A stretch of 64,000 bases of DNA from Pyrocephalus nanus (lineage: Eukaryota; Chordata; Aves; Passeriformes; Tyrannidae): the NCBI GenBank assembly GCA_038380795.1, contig CM076264.1:11596001-11660000 (forward strand), read 5' to 3'. Under the pieces are notes generated by a model. It did not search any database. It had not been told where the DNA came from and saw nothing but the letters and a program-made list of their open reading frames with translations. Positions 1 to 11,700 of this stretch are shown one piece after another. Position numbers and translations under genes: made by a program. Numbering within the stretch: the stretch's first letter is position 1; the number at the start of each line of letters is the position of its first letter.

Positions 1-2774
1 TTTTATTTTTTTTTTTTTAGAAAAAATGTTAAAAAAATTCTCTACCTTACTGCTTTTGTTTTGCTGTTACATATGAGTTTACCACATGGTAAACTAAGAT
101 GTTTTCACTTTAAATAACTAAACATGTAATGTGGGTAGCCCCCACTCCATTTAAAACAAATTAAAAAACCCATTCTGGGAACAAGTGGAAAGTAAGGGGG
201 AATGCTTCTTTTTATTTTCAGTCTAGAGAACTGTATTGACTACCAAGTTTTATTTACCTGATTTAGTGTTTGTTGACATTAATGTAGTCATACTGAAAAA
301 ATGCAACATTTGGGGTTTTTTTAGAAACAAGATTATTGTTTGTAAAAATTTTGATGCTGTGTGCTGTATTAGAACAATTTATTGTAGGTTAATATTAATT
401 AAGTCAATATATGCCTCAAGAGATGAAAGAAAAATGCTCATTTATCACAAACTGCTGAGCAGGAATAATGCATGAAAGATCTCTTAACTGCTAAATAATT
501 CACTTTTAGCATTGAATACACAAATAGTGTGTGGTTTTTAAATACTAATACTTTCCAAGAAACTTTAATAGTTTGATTTGATCACTGCTCCATGTTTCTT
601 GTGTGTGTGTGTGCATATAAAGAGATACCTTCCATCCATTATGGAAACCCTTTGTGCACTTTGCAATGAAGCTGAGATCACAGCTGAGGTTTATTCTATT
701 CTCAGTGCATTGTGGTTGCTTCTGAAGAGCATTTCTAAGTGGTTGGCACAAGCTGTGCTTGCAGCTCAGTCAGACTCTGTACCAAACATGATGGGTATCT
801 CCAGAGCTGTGGGATTCAACCCTTGCACATAACTCAGTAACTGCTTGAAGGCCATAAAAATAAATCGTGTTTCTGCCTGAATCTGGTAAAAAAAAAATTT
901 TAGCTGTAATACTGTGGTTTTCTTTTTTCTGTAATTTTAAGATTTTTATTTAATATAGCTGCAAACCTATTGTTGATGCTTATGTTCTTTTATGGTTTGG
1001 TTTGTTAGGGAAAACTAAACTACTAGAGTTTAAGAGGCATAAAGTTGCCAGAAAACAGTTCTCTCAAGGGATAAAAGTGAAGGAGGCAGGACGGCAAACT
1101 GCATTTTTTTGTTTGGTGCTGTGCTGCATTAAAACTAACATTTTTCTGAAATATTTTACCGAAAACAAAAATAAAAACCAGCTCGGGTACAGTGTAGTGA
1201 GTTTCTCGCTGTTTGCTTTCGAGAAGAAATTTTGTTCTAAGCTAAACAGCTTGGCATTAGTTTTCTTTTTTCCAACTTAACAGACTATTTATACAAGGTC
1301 TGCTATTTTAAACAAAATGTTTGGTTGATTTCTGATACTAGAAGTGAGTTCTTCATATTTCCTTGTTATTCCCTGTAAATTTACTTAGTTTTTGATACGT
1401 CATATAGTTAGCCAGATACCTACAAATCCACATATGGCTGGAGATAGCATAATACTGCCTTTTGAGGAGTATTGCCAATGTAGACAGTATCCTCCAAATA
1501 TCTTACATAATTTTGGAAATGAGTATGCATTTCAGTCTGTAGTAGTGTCATATAGTTTCAAACTTAGGCTGTATTTTTTGAAGAGGGCAAAGTAATTTAA
1601 ACCCACAAGGACTATTTTTAGCATCTGTACATGGACAAGATGTAAGTTTAGTGCTTTCCTGGTAGGACAATACAGTCAATCTTCCAGGATCTTGGCTCTG
1701 TTCCTTTCTTTCACCAGGAGGTGGAGAAGAAGAGGAACAATTCAAGGTGACCTGTATAATTACTAAAATCCTGTTTAAAGTTTGCTGCCATTGCCTTGGG
1801 GAGGTGTGTAGTGATGAGGTGTCACGTGAAGGAGGATGTTGGTGTGAGCCTTAAGTGCCTGAATACTATCGGTTTGTTTCCTAAAGAAGTAAAGCTTGTA
1901 CAGGTCCACTGTCTTTTTCCTGTGAGTCTTTCAGAGCCCAACACTTGCCTTCTCTCCCTCAATTTTTGAAGCTGTTGGCCGATTTGAGAATGGGGTACTA
2001 AAGAGAAGAAATTGCTGTGAGGTTTATTAAATTGCTTGGCCAAAGACAAAATAGGATATATCTCTAATGAGGGAGAAGCCTGTGCTTATCCCCTTCTTAG
2101 ATGTCTTAAGAAGCCTCAGGAGCATTTAGCTGAAAAAGCAGCTGGCAGAAGGCAGAGCTTTCTTGTTCCTTCCACTTGTGCAGGTACGTTTTCCAATAGC
2201 TGACTGATTTTTATGAAATTCTTGAGAGTTGCAAAGACCTACTAATGTTATAACAGTTAGTGTAGCAATAATACTTGAAAGCTAAAAAGCTGCAACAAAT
2301 AAAAACTAGATAGCTTGTCCATCTCTATGCAGTTGATTGAATGAAATAAAAAAAGTCTTTTAAATAATTAACATTGATTTAATGGTTTTTATCTTCCAGT
2401 TTTGCAACCAAGAACAAGGCCATTTTAAAATTGCTAGGATGAAAACTCATGTGAAATGTATCAAACTCATGTTTTGTTAACTTCTGCAGTCTAATTTTTT
2501 ACTAACATCCCACGTCGCTATAGAACACGATTTTAGCATAAACTTAAATGGATCTAATTATGTTTCACTTACAATTACTGATGTTTAAGGAAATTGTTCA
2601 TCTTGGATTGGCTGTGAAAGTTCAACAGCAAAGCTGTTCACACTTAAAAGTCCTGGAGTTAATGACACTGCTTTAAAAGCTGTTTCAAAATTTGCTAGAA
2701 ATAAGCTGCTTCAAGGGTTTGATTGGTCGGGGGGTGTTTCTGTTTTTTAAATTGTCCTTATTCTTCTCTTTCAG
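1..2774 (+). other. USP38: Last intron of USP38 (3' part)
   Basis: This AT-rich stretch ends in a polypyrimidine tract and acceptor AG at 2773-2774, directly before the terminal USP38 exon. I looked for the preceding exon, which should encode the residues that follow the USP catalytic domain, and did not recognise it. The intron therefore probably starts outside the window. Open frames here (for example 1392-1595) are short, have no recognisable similarity and are treated as chance. No transposon was recognised with confidence. Confidence 0.75.
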
Positions 2775-2936
2775 GAGCAAGAGCTTAGTGCTCGAACACA
2801 GGCACTTCAAGCTGCCTCAGCCTCGTGCTCTTTCCGACCCAATGGATTCGATGACAACGACCCCCCTGGAAGTTGTGGGCCCACAGGTGGAGGAGGAGGG
2901 GGTGGGTTCAGTACCGTTGGTAGATTAGTCTTTTGA
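2775..2936 (+). CDS. USP38: USP38 terminal coding exon (C-terminal 53 residues, partial gene)
   Basis: USP38 is a cysteine deubiquitinase of the ubiquitin-specific protease family. Only its C-terminal tail is in this window, not the catalytic domain. The exon follows a pyrimidine-rich acceptor (CTCTTTCAG, ending at 2774) and opens in phase 0 with Glu-Gln-Glu-Leu-Ser. It continues through an Ala/Ser-rich stretch, an FRPNGFDDNDPPG segment, a run of seven glycines and the terminus STVGRLVF, then TGA at 2934-2936. From memory of vertebrate USP38, the FRPNGFDDNDPPGSCGP motif, the poly-Gly run and the VGRLVF end are characteristic. The differences seen (for example Ser in place of Asn before TVGRLVF) suit an avian orthologue. 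The frame is intact. The catalytic Cys and His boxes lie in upstream exons outside the window. The distance to GAB1 on the same strand fits conserved synteny. Confidence 0.94.
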   Translation, partial: EQELSARTQALQAASASCSFRPNGFDDNDPPGSCGPTGGGGGGGFSTVGRLVF

Positions 2937-2993
2937 CTACGAAGACAACCTGGAATACACTGGTTCTGAAGCAGCCTAGTGCTGCTGAGGGCA

Positions 2994-2999
2994 AATAAA
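2994..2999 (+). terminator. USP38: Candidate poly(A) signal AATAAA, USP38 proximal
   Basis: This canonical hexamer lies 58 bases after the stop codon. A T/G-rich run begins about 60 bases further on. A 3'UTR this short is possible but would be unusual, so it may be an alternative site. Confidence 0.45.
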
Positions 3000-3099
3000 A
3001 TATTGAACTTTGTCAGATATTGTACCAATTTTTGAGACTTGATCCTCGTTGAAAAGCAGATGTTGGTGTGGTTTTTTTTTTTGGTTATGTTTTATTTGA

Positions 3100-3105
3100 A
3101 ATAAA
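3100..3105 (+). terminator. USP38: Candidate poly(A) signal AATAAA, USP38 second site
   Basis: This second canonical hexamer lies in the context GAAATAAATAAGC, about 165 bases after the stop. It follows the T-rich and TG-rich stretch at 3060-3092. Which site is used cannot be decided from sequence. Confidence 0.4.
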
Positions 3106-3130
3106 TAAGCGCATAATGGAGAAAAACTAC

Positions 3131-6100
3131 CTCTTAAAAATTCAGTTCCTTTCATAGTAAGATATGCTTGCCCAAAAGAGAGAAAATTAAGATTTTTAAA
3201 GTAGTTGCTAATGACATTGCATTAAACTGAACAAATGCACTTACATCAGTTTCTCTTGTCCTCATCCACTGAATGAAGAAAGTTCATTTTTTACTCTGAT
3301 GGTATTGCTTTATGTGGAAACCCATTTTCACGTGGGCTAAACTGCATCATGTAGTCTCTCACCCCCAGCTTTGTGGATTTTATGAGATGATGCAATTTAT
3401 AATGAAGGCAATAACTTTAATGTGACATGATACAGTACTTTCCAGGTTAAAAATTATTCAGTCTATTTCCAGTGTAAATGAAAAGAAGATAAAATAATTT
3501 ATACATATTTGCTAAGTTGTTATCCAAAAAAGTGCATGTTGTGTAGGAACAATGTTTTTAAATAGAAGCTGTTGACTTTGTAGCATTTTTAATTGTTTTG
3601 AAGATTTTAAAATTATTTCAGGGAATATATCTGCTGTGTGTTGGAAAGGAAGAGATTCTGTATGTGCCTTGCAGTACTGTAACTTAAAACAAACTTTCTG
3701 AGGCTGCAGAAAATGAGAAAAGTGTGTTACTAGTCAATTATTTTTGTCAGTATTAGAAATCAAAACATATATAGAAAACTTTTAAGTTTTCAGAAGTAAA
3801 AATCTGGTAGTTTGAAATGCATTAAGTGTTGCCCTTTATTTTTTGATTAAAAAAAAAAATTGCATACCTAGTGATCTCTAACTTTCATGGCCTAAGAAAC
3901 TTTCATGCTAAGAAAAAACTGGTCATAAATACAAAGCAGTGTTTGTGAAGTTGCAGAAAGGCTGCCTGTATTGATCTTTGCTGAGGAGCTGTGCTTCTAA
4001 GAGTCCTTTGAAGTCTTGCCTTCAGGTTTTGCTTCTAGTGAGAAATTTCTGGTGAGTTCAGGATTTTTTTTTTTTCTATCTGCAGAAGCCCCAAAATGAT
4101 TCTGCCTATGGAGCAGTGTTTGCTTGCTCATTAGACCAGCAGAGATGGAGGATCCACTCTTTTAAGTCTTGGCAGAAATAACAACTTTGTTTTTATGTGC
4201 AATGAGGATAACAGAAGCAAAGGAATTACACTGTCAAACCTGGTGATTAATTCTTAACTTGAATAATCTTAGAGTGAAGTGTAAATTTCTTTAAAGTATT
4301 TTTACAAAATTCTGCACTCTTTTGCTGTGTTTTTTATATTCTACTAGTGAGAAGGTATGTCCTTAAAAAGCATGCAGACCTGGCAGGTTTTAGCTTAACT
4401 ATATAAAAATAAATTTCTTAGGAAATGCTTTAAAAAGCATAAAGTAAGTTGGGAAACTGAAATCTTGTTCGTATGATTCTAAAAATATGGAGTTTAGTCT
4501 GAAAGATAACTTTGCTTGCAAGCTATTTTTATATTATCACTAAAACTATGCTATTACTCTACTGTAGGTTCATATGTTACTGCTCAACAAAGCCAGAGCA
4601 GCTCACTTTGATTTTTTTAATACTTTCCAAGCTTCTTGTGACGGTTTGTGATACCTTGGCTTTGACCTATGCTTTTCATTGCTATCTCAGTTGTAGGTCT
4701 CTGAACCAGGGGTTCAGCTGTGGAAATGTAGAATGTTTTGAGTCCAGCATGAGGAACGTTTTCATTTCGTTGTACTTGGACGAGGTTTTCTTGAAAGCTC
4801 ACTTTGCCTTGAAGTTCTTTCAGTCTGAGAGGGTTTTTTATTGCCTTTTAGGCTCCTCTGCCAGTTAACTCTGGTTTTAAAATGTTTTATATGACAGGTT
4901 AATTTGGCTTTCCTCTCCCAGATTGTGAGGACACACTAAAAAGCTGTCTACTGTTTGCATTACAATGGGAGTATTTTGTCTCTGTTTCAATTTACTGTTC
5001 CTTTTAAAACACTATGAAGTAGAAGCAGGGGCAAGTGGTTTTACTCTATATGAAATCATGATTTTGTAAAGGTCAGTTTTGTTTTTATGTTCTCACAGTA
5101 AAAATATTAATTATGTAGCCTACCTAAAAATAACATGCAGAATGAGTTTGTATACCTGTTGTACTATATTTATTTCATGAGCTCTTAGAAGGCTTTCTAC
5201 ACCCTTGTTTGCCTGTCCTAAATTAGGTGTTAAATATGGAAAATTTATATGAGAATAATGTTAATCAGGTTGGATCTGTTTAGGTACAAAATGATGGGTG
5301 TCTCAAACTGAAAACAACTTCTTTCTTTCCCCTTGTTGACTTTTGTTGATGGAGTTACTTGGGGTTTTACAACTAGATTCTAAAACTCAGAATACCTACT
5401 TGCAAGTCTGTTTGCTGACCTGACAGCCGTCGTACTGGCTGATTAGTCAGACCTAACTTGGCAGGTTTCAATAAACTTGGTGGAAGTGGAGAAGTATTTC
5501 ATGCTCTGGAATGTACACCTTTTTTCATTGTTGACAGTAATGGTGTTGCATGCCTCTATCTTCTGGACATAATATGAGAGAACAATGTACATATGGTACT
5601 TTGATTTCTGTTGCCTGTGAATGAATGCTGGATGGTTTGTTTATTGACCTTTTTGGCTCCATTTCTAATTTGTTTTCTAAATTGAATCCGTAGAAAGATA
5701 TGAAATACATAAGACTGTTTCTGAAGCTTTGGGGTTTTTCTGTTGTTTCCTGTCACAAAAGGTACATGTTTGTACTAAACTCAAGGGTGGTATGTCTTTT
5801 AAAATCACATTTCCTTTTAACAAGACAAATTGTGATTTGGTCTTTGTTTTAATAGTCACTGGAGTTGTACTGACTTTCTTCTGTGCAGTTCATTTTGTAC
5901 AGTTTTTTCATGTGGAGCGTTACAGTGGATTGCTGTGCATGTCACCTCTGTAACAAGTGATGACAATAACTACAAGCCCATTTTTCAAGGATGAGGAGAG
6001 AAGGCTTCTTTGGATAGCTAAACAAATCACACCTTCTGACTAGGTTTTTTCCCTCCTGTGTTTTTTTCCCTTGTTCTCTTTCCTGAAAGTTAAATATTTT

Positions 6101-7489
6101 ATCTTCTGCATGCCTGGAAGTTTTATTTCTTGGGTAAGCCCCAATTTATTTTTTTTAATCTGTAGCAGTGTGGTTGCTTATGGGGTCAGAATATACTTTT
6201 TTATATGAGTGACAGGCAAAGGACAGAAGCTGTGAGCTAAAAGAGTGTTAAAACAAAAGCAAGTGGCTATAAACTTTCTGTAAATAAGATTTAGATTAGA
6301 AACAAAATTCCTAATTACTGGAACTAATTCTGGAACAGCCTTCTGGGCAGAGACCTTCTTTGAAGGAAGAGCCAAGCGTACCTATGAAAGAAATGAAATG
6401 CAAAGTGGTGTCTGAGTAGAAGGCAACTAGACCTGATAAACCGGAGGTCCCTTCTAGTCCCTTCCTAGAGTTTTGCTCTTCTGTTGTGCTTCCTATCTTG
6501 ACACATTGCCAGTTTTCTTTTTAAAGCTCAAAGTGTAAATGAAGAGAATACCTAACTGTGACATAACAACAACAAGGGTTGACTGCTCAGTTCTGGGTGG
6601 TGTTGGTGTCTTATTTAGGGGAATGAGGCATAAAAGTTACCAAGTCACGGCAGGTGGAATCTAGGAATGTTTGTGATCCAAAGAAATGCGCTCAGTTTCT
6701 AACACAAGACTGATTCCCTGGTTAACAATCTACAACGAGATGTAATGGGTTGTACCCCTTGGTATCCTCAGTAGGCTGTAATCAAATGTAAATTACTGGA
6801 CTTCTTTAAAGGGTGAGCAAATGATCTTGGTGTGAATGAGATCAAAATAGACAGCCTTCAAGGCTTTCATGTTCAAGCCATCATAGGCCTACCTAAATCT
6901 GACTTCTAGCTATGAGTAGTATGCTCTTAAATCACAGAGGTATTGGCTCAGATTGAACAGCTGAGAACTGAAAATTGTGTGGTGCTGTTTGGGTTGTGTC
7001 CAGCACTGTGTTCTGTGTGGACTTGGGAGCAGGTGATTGTCCGTGTTTTACCAGGTGGGTTTTGGAGACTTGGCCTGGGAGTTGAGCTCCAGCTGTGATG
7101 TGTAGTGTGGCACTGGCTTACCACGCACGCTATTTATGTGTTTTAAGTGCACACACATCCCCCCATTCACTGTGAGTCTTGCTTTCGCTTGAATGAAAGC
7201 ATCCAGATCAAAGGGAGAGCAAACAAAACCAGCCAGAGTGAAGCAGAGATTAACATTTTTAAATATAATATGCTGCTTTCTTATTTAAAACAGAAGGGTT
7301 TAGTTTGGGGTTTTTTTTATAAGTGTGCTGGATTCTAGACAGGAATGTGGATTCAGGATACACATTACTTGTTTCTTTTTTTGAAGGTAATATTTTTAGG
7401 AATCAGTTGTAAAAGTGCTGGAATATGTCAAAATGCACAACCTTCAGTGCTAATAAAACGCCACCTTGGTGAACAGCACGTTACCACAC
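3131..7489. other. AT-rich sequence 3' of USP38, no gene recognised
   Basis: This region may be partly an extended USP38 3'UTR. Several AATAAA hexamers occur (about 4410 and 5470). The open frames are short (at most 118 codons, at 4512-4868) and resemble nothing I recognise. No convincing splice-flanked exon, RNA gene or transposon was seen. Confidence 0.5.
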
Positions 7490-7880
7490 GCTCTGAAATG
7501 CTGGGATACTTGCTGGCTGGCTTCCCCAGGCACCAACTGGGAAGAACAGCTGCTGCCTGTGAACTGTGCCCTGCTGGGTGGCCATGGGGGACCTGCACCA
7601 TCATCTGCATCTGTGGGTGGCCGGAGGTCCTGGGGTGCTGCCTCGGCATCTGTGTGCGGTGAGGGCCTCGGGGTGAGCCCAAACAGCCACTGCTCGGGTG
7701 CCAGCTCAAGAGGGGCATGGTCCCCAAGCTCCTCAGTGGCACCTCCAGGCCCAGGGTGGGTGATGTGGGGACCCCCAGCAGTGCTGGCAGAGCAGCACCT
7801 CTGCCAGGCAGCCAGTGGGGGTGGGTGTGTGGGTGCTCATGGTGCTGGTGTGTGGGAAGGGGGTGCAGGGGTGAAGAAGA
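7490..7880. other. Isolated GC-rich block of unknown nature
   Basis: A block of about 390 bases is much richer in G and C than the AT-rich DNA on both sides. It is rich in TGGGG, GGTG and CTGC words. Because stops are scarce, it is open on both strands (+ 7466-7891, - 7428-7964, the latter rich in His and Pro). An AATAAA and a CpG-containing stretch lie just before it (about 7450-7495). It could be a diverged repeat insertion or a small regulatory element. No protein family is recognisable and I do not call it a gene. Confidence 0.4.
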
Positions 7881-8217
7881 GCTGGCGTTGAACTGAAATG
7901 CGACTACCAAACTGCACAAGTGACAGGGTGGCTCCAGTCTCATATGTTTTAATGGTAACTTCACTGCTGTACGATTGGAACTTCAGTGTGATTCCACCAG
8001 AGGATACTTTTTCGACAGCGCTTTGTGTTCTCCAAGCCTGATCTTTCCAAAATTTCCATTGTGTCCTTATAGCTGTGGTGTTTTGAAGGAAAAACATCTC
8101 AATAGGCATATTGAAAATATGGTCCTGAGGAGAGTATTTCAGATTGATATTAAAAAATTAATTCAGCAACAGGATACGTGATTGTGCAAGCAGCTGTAAT
8201 AGCAGCATCCTTGAGGC

Positions 8218-8498
8218 CAGTGGTCTCCAAAATTGTTCTGATTGCACACCCCTATCAATAAAAACTTCTAAGTGTGCAGCCAGTGTATATATATTTATTC
8301 TTAATTTATGTGTGTACCGCTGTTCTAATATATTATGTACATACACAAGAGTAGAAATTGAAAAAGTATGAGAGGAAAATGAAATAAAGACTATTTTTAA
8401 ATTATTTAACATTTTGTTTGTTGATTTTACAAAAAAAAACCTTCTTACACCCAAATGGATTGTCTTGGGGTGCCTGCACCTGACTTTGGAGACCACTT
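8218..8498. mobile_element. Non-autonomous hAT-like DNA transposon (MITE), about 281 bp
   Basis: The two ends form a terminal inverted repeat. The left end begins CAGTGGTCTCCAAA, and the right end is its reverse complement with 13 of 14 bases matching (the outermost base has changed). Termini of the form CAGTGGT are typical of Charlie-type hAT elements. The flanking 8-mers (8210-8217 CTTGAGGC and 8499-8506 CTCTAGGG) match at 5 of 8 positions, consistent with a decayed 8-bp hAT target duplication. The interior is AT-rich and has no transposase, so the element would have been moved in trans. Its decay suggests an old insertion. The family name is not assigned. Confidence 0.75.
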
Positions 8499-8765
8499 CT
8501 CTAGGGTATAGCCTTGAAAAGAGTTTGAACTTGATGGGGACAGGTATCAAAACTGACCAGTTTATTATTATGGTTTCTTTTACTCCATGAATACAGACTG
8601 TTGTCATTAACTTTATGCTGCCTGATCATGTTTTGGATCTCTGTTTATTCAGAGTTCTTACGAAATCAGGTGCTGTGAACTGTTTCCTACTGTGTGCATT
8701 AAATGACAAGAAAAGAGGTGTCAGCCTTAAGTGGTTTGCAGAAATGCAAAGCCATTCCAGTTCTT

Positions 8766-8778
8766 GGGGGGGGGGGGG
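8766..8778. repeat. G13 homopolymer
   Basis: Thirteen consecutive G residues lie in otherwise mixed sequence. Such a run is prone to length errors in both replication and sequencing. Confidence 0.9.
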
Positions 8779-11700
8779 CATATCCCTTGCAAAAACACAG
8801 GGATGTGTTAGTACTTGGCTTTAAAGACTAGTAGTATTTTTCAACCGACTTGCTCTTTCTCAAATGTTCTCTAAAAAATTGCAATATTTAGTGCTCAGAT
8901 CCCTAAAGTTACTCAGTTTTCTTGCTGTATCTTTGGTGGTGTTTGTTTTACTGAACTACAGTTGAAATAATTTTTGCAGTATGCCTGTTCTTAAATCTCA
9001 CAAACAGGCTTAAATTTTTAATAGTATTTCATACCAGTTTTTAAAAATCAATAGGGCAAATGAGAGTTTTACTGTACATGTGTTGGGCTGCATAAAAAAG
9101 TCGAAATATATATTTTTAATTGCCTTGGTAGGTTTCTGAAAATACCTAAGTTTTCATGTGTTTGACTTGAGATGAAAGATGGATGTTTAGTAAAATATAA
9201 GGGGGGAGGGCAGCTTTTTGAAATTGTATATTTTATCTGTAAACCTCAGCTTGAAGGTTCTCACACAAAAACATGGAAAATGAGTCAGAGCTGAGAATTC
9301 TTAATGGGCCAGCTAGATCTGGAGAATGAAGTAGCTGAATTTCCTGTGCATTTAAGTTGCAGTGACATGACAATGTTTCGTTTGAGTTGTTTTCTCAATT
9401 GGTGATACTTAAATCTTCAAAGAAGATGAAATGACCTCCAACTCATTGAAATAGTAAAGGCCATCACTGTTGGTTAAAATGCAGCCGTTCTCGCTGAACA
9501 TGAAAGTTATGGCACAGAAGGATTCGTGCTGCCTGTAAGTAAAGACAGGGTTCTCCAAGTCTGGTTTCAACTTCTCTGTATTTTTCCTCAAGTTTCCACA
9601 GACTAGAAGCTGGAAGAAGGCTTTTGGGTTTGGTTGTTTTTCTTGACTACAAGAGTACTTAGGAAACTCAAACAATTAACAGGCCAGTTAATAATCTGTG
9701 AATTACTGCTGGGTGGTGAATTGTGTGAGAGGGAAGGGGAAGGTTTTGGTTGCCCTTAGAATATGTAGTTTGAAGTTGAGTCTCCTCTGGTTGGCTGCCC
9801 ACACCTCCCTCTGGCATTAGAAACAGCTGCCTTTATGTGGTCTCAGGATTAAGTTTGGTACTGCCTGTGAGGATAAAAATCGTGGGAACCTCCCTTTCAT
9901 CCAAGTCCTATCCAGGCTAATTGAAGAATTATTCTTGACCTGAGCTGTTTCAATTTTTCTTTGATTAAGTAACGTGAATCTGCTAACTGCCAAGGGAAAG
10001 GACAGATCAAGCTTTAATGTTATAAAAGGCCTAATCATAATTATTTTTCTTTTAAAATAAATGCTTTGGTTCCAATAGGAGCTGCTAGCTGTGTGCTGTG
10101 CTTCAAAATCCCAGGGCTGCAAGAGGTGTTTCCTACTGCTAAGACCACGAAAAAAGCAGCTATGCAGAATTCCTTGGGGAAGGGGCTGCAGTATAAACAA
10201 ATAACTAGGTGGATGATTCCATTATTTGAATTTATCTGCTGTGTTTTCCATTTGGGGATTGATGTGAATGAAGATATGTAGGGATAATAAGCAGTATGAG
10301 CCTGAGGATGTGGAATAGAAAGCAAACAGGCTTCAAGGACTTAAACTGCTTTTTTTAAAAGCAATTACAAAAGTTTCCACGGAAAAGGGATCAGTTCCTG
10401 GAATGGGATCCTGGGCAGTGTCAGTGTGATCTTGCAAGGGTCGTGCTGCTCCCACAGGGTGTGTTCCAGTGGAAGGCGTGTATGGAAAGACTAAAATGCT
10501 GTCAGTACACCAGGTCTGAAGTGCACCCTCTGCTCCCAGACCACAGGCCAAAGTGTAGTCACAGATGAAGGCCGTTTTCTTTCATTGTGAGTATGGAGGA
10601 ACAGAGTATTTCTGCAACTTCTCCTTTTCCTGGGAGCAAATCTGATACAGAGTTTTGTAGCTTGTGGTCCATATTTCTCCAGCGGTGACTGTATAGTGTA
10701 AGCCACGAGTTAGGAGATACTTGGAGTGAGCAAGGTTGTAGCTGTTTATTTGACTTTTGACCTCAAGTCAGCTCATCTCCATCTCTCTTGGTCCCCTTTG
10801 GTGATCAGGAATTGCTGAGTGGGAGAGCCCAGGATGAACTGTAGAGAGGGTAGCAGTTCACTCACATTCCACATTCTGGGAACAGGCACAAATGCTCAGA
10901 TTTGGAGAGGATTTGATGAAAGGAAAACGACTGGAGGGTTTTGAAAAAGAGGGAGAAGCTGGAAAGAAATGTGAGCAAGAACTTCAGAGCATGTAGGTAT
11001 GCAAAGCTGTGGATTTCCTACTCTTTTCGGGACCAAAGAGAAGATGTTTAAGCAAAATAATACCAACTTCACATGTCACGTATACACGAGGAAAAACTGT
11101 GTGGGAAAAAGTATAGCAATCATTTGGTCAAGGACCTATTTCTGTTTTCATTACTATTTGAGCTAAACTAGTGCCCAGCCTCCTATCTCTCTGCATTGTA
11201 ATTAAGCAAATTTTTGGACCAAAGAAAATATTTTGAGGGTTGTCTTTTTAAATTAATCTCCTTTGGAAACAGCTATTTTCTCCAAATAATTTTCTGCCAT
11301 GTATATTCTCCCTATTTTTTTCAAAGGATCCTGCACAATTTCTCATTTAAAGAGGCGTGGGTGTGTGTAACAACAGTTAGTCTCATTTGATGTAATAGGT
11401 ATCTTATTTTAGGTTGTAGATAGCTCTGTCCCTGAAACCTCCTTCACCCCAGATTTTTTTAGGATGTTATCCTTCAGGATATCACTAGGACCTGGAAAAA
11501 TTATTCTCTTTACCTTCAAGTGCTTCACAGAAAACTAAGGGGATGCAGCCACAGGCTCACTGGATAAGAGAAACTGCAGTATCACTAAGCAGGGAAAACT
11601 GTATTTTGAACAGTTTTCTCAGCAGCTCTGTCTTCAGTAGTGGTTTTCACCAGTTCTGCCCTGTCCATCTGGCAACTTTCTTTTATCTTATTCTCCCCTA

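Larger units (their letters stand above)
2937..3130 (+). other. USP38: USP38 3'UTR (proximal part; distal end uncertain)
   Basis: This is the sequence directly after the USP38 stop. It contains two canonical AATAAA hexamers and a G/T-rich stretch at about 3060-3092, which could be the downstream element for the first signal. Further AATAAA hexamers occur downstream (near 4410 and 5470), so a longer 3'UTR is possible. The end given here is only the minimum implied by the second signal. Confidence 0.6.

Noticed and set aside
1714..1746. Possible small USP38 exon between a CCAG and AAG/GTGACC
   Set aside because: The would-be 30-base exon does not encode sequence I recognise from the region before the USP38 C-terminus, and the donor is weak.
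8158..8607. 149-codon minus-strand frame
   Set aside because: It runs straight through the hAT-like element, whose AT-rich interior does not encode a transposase. The frame is a coincidence.
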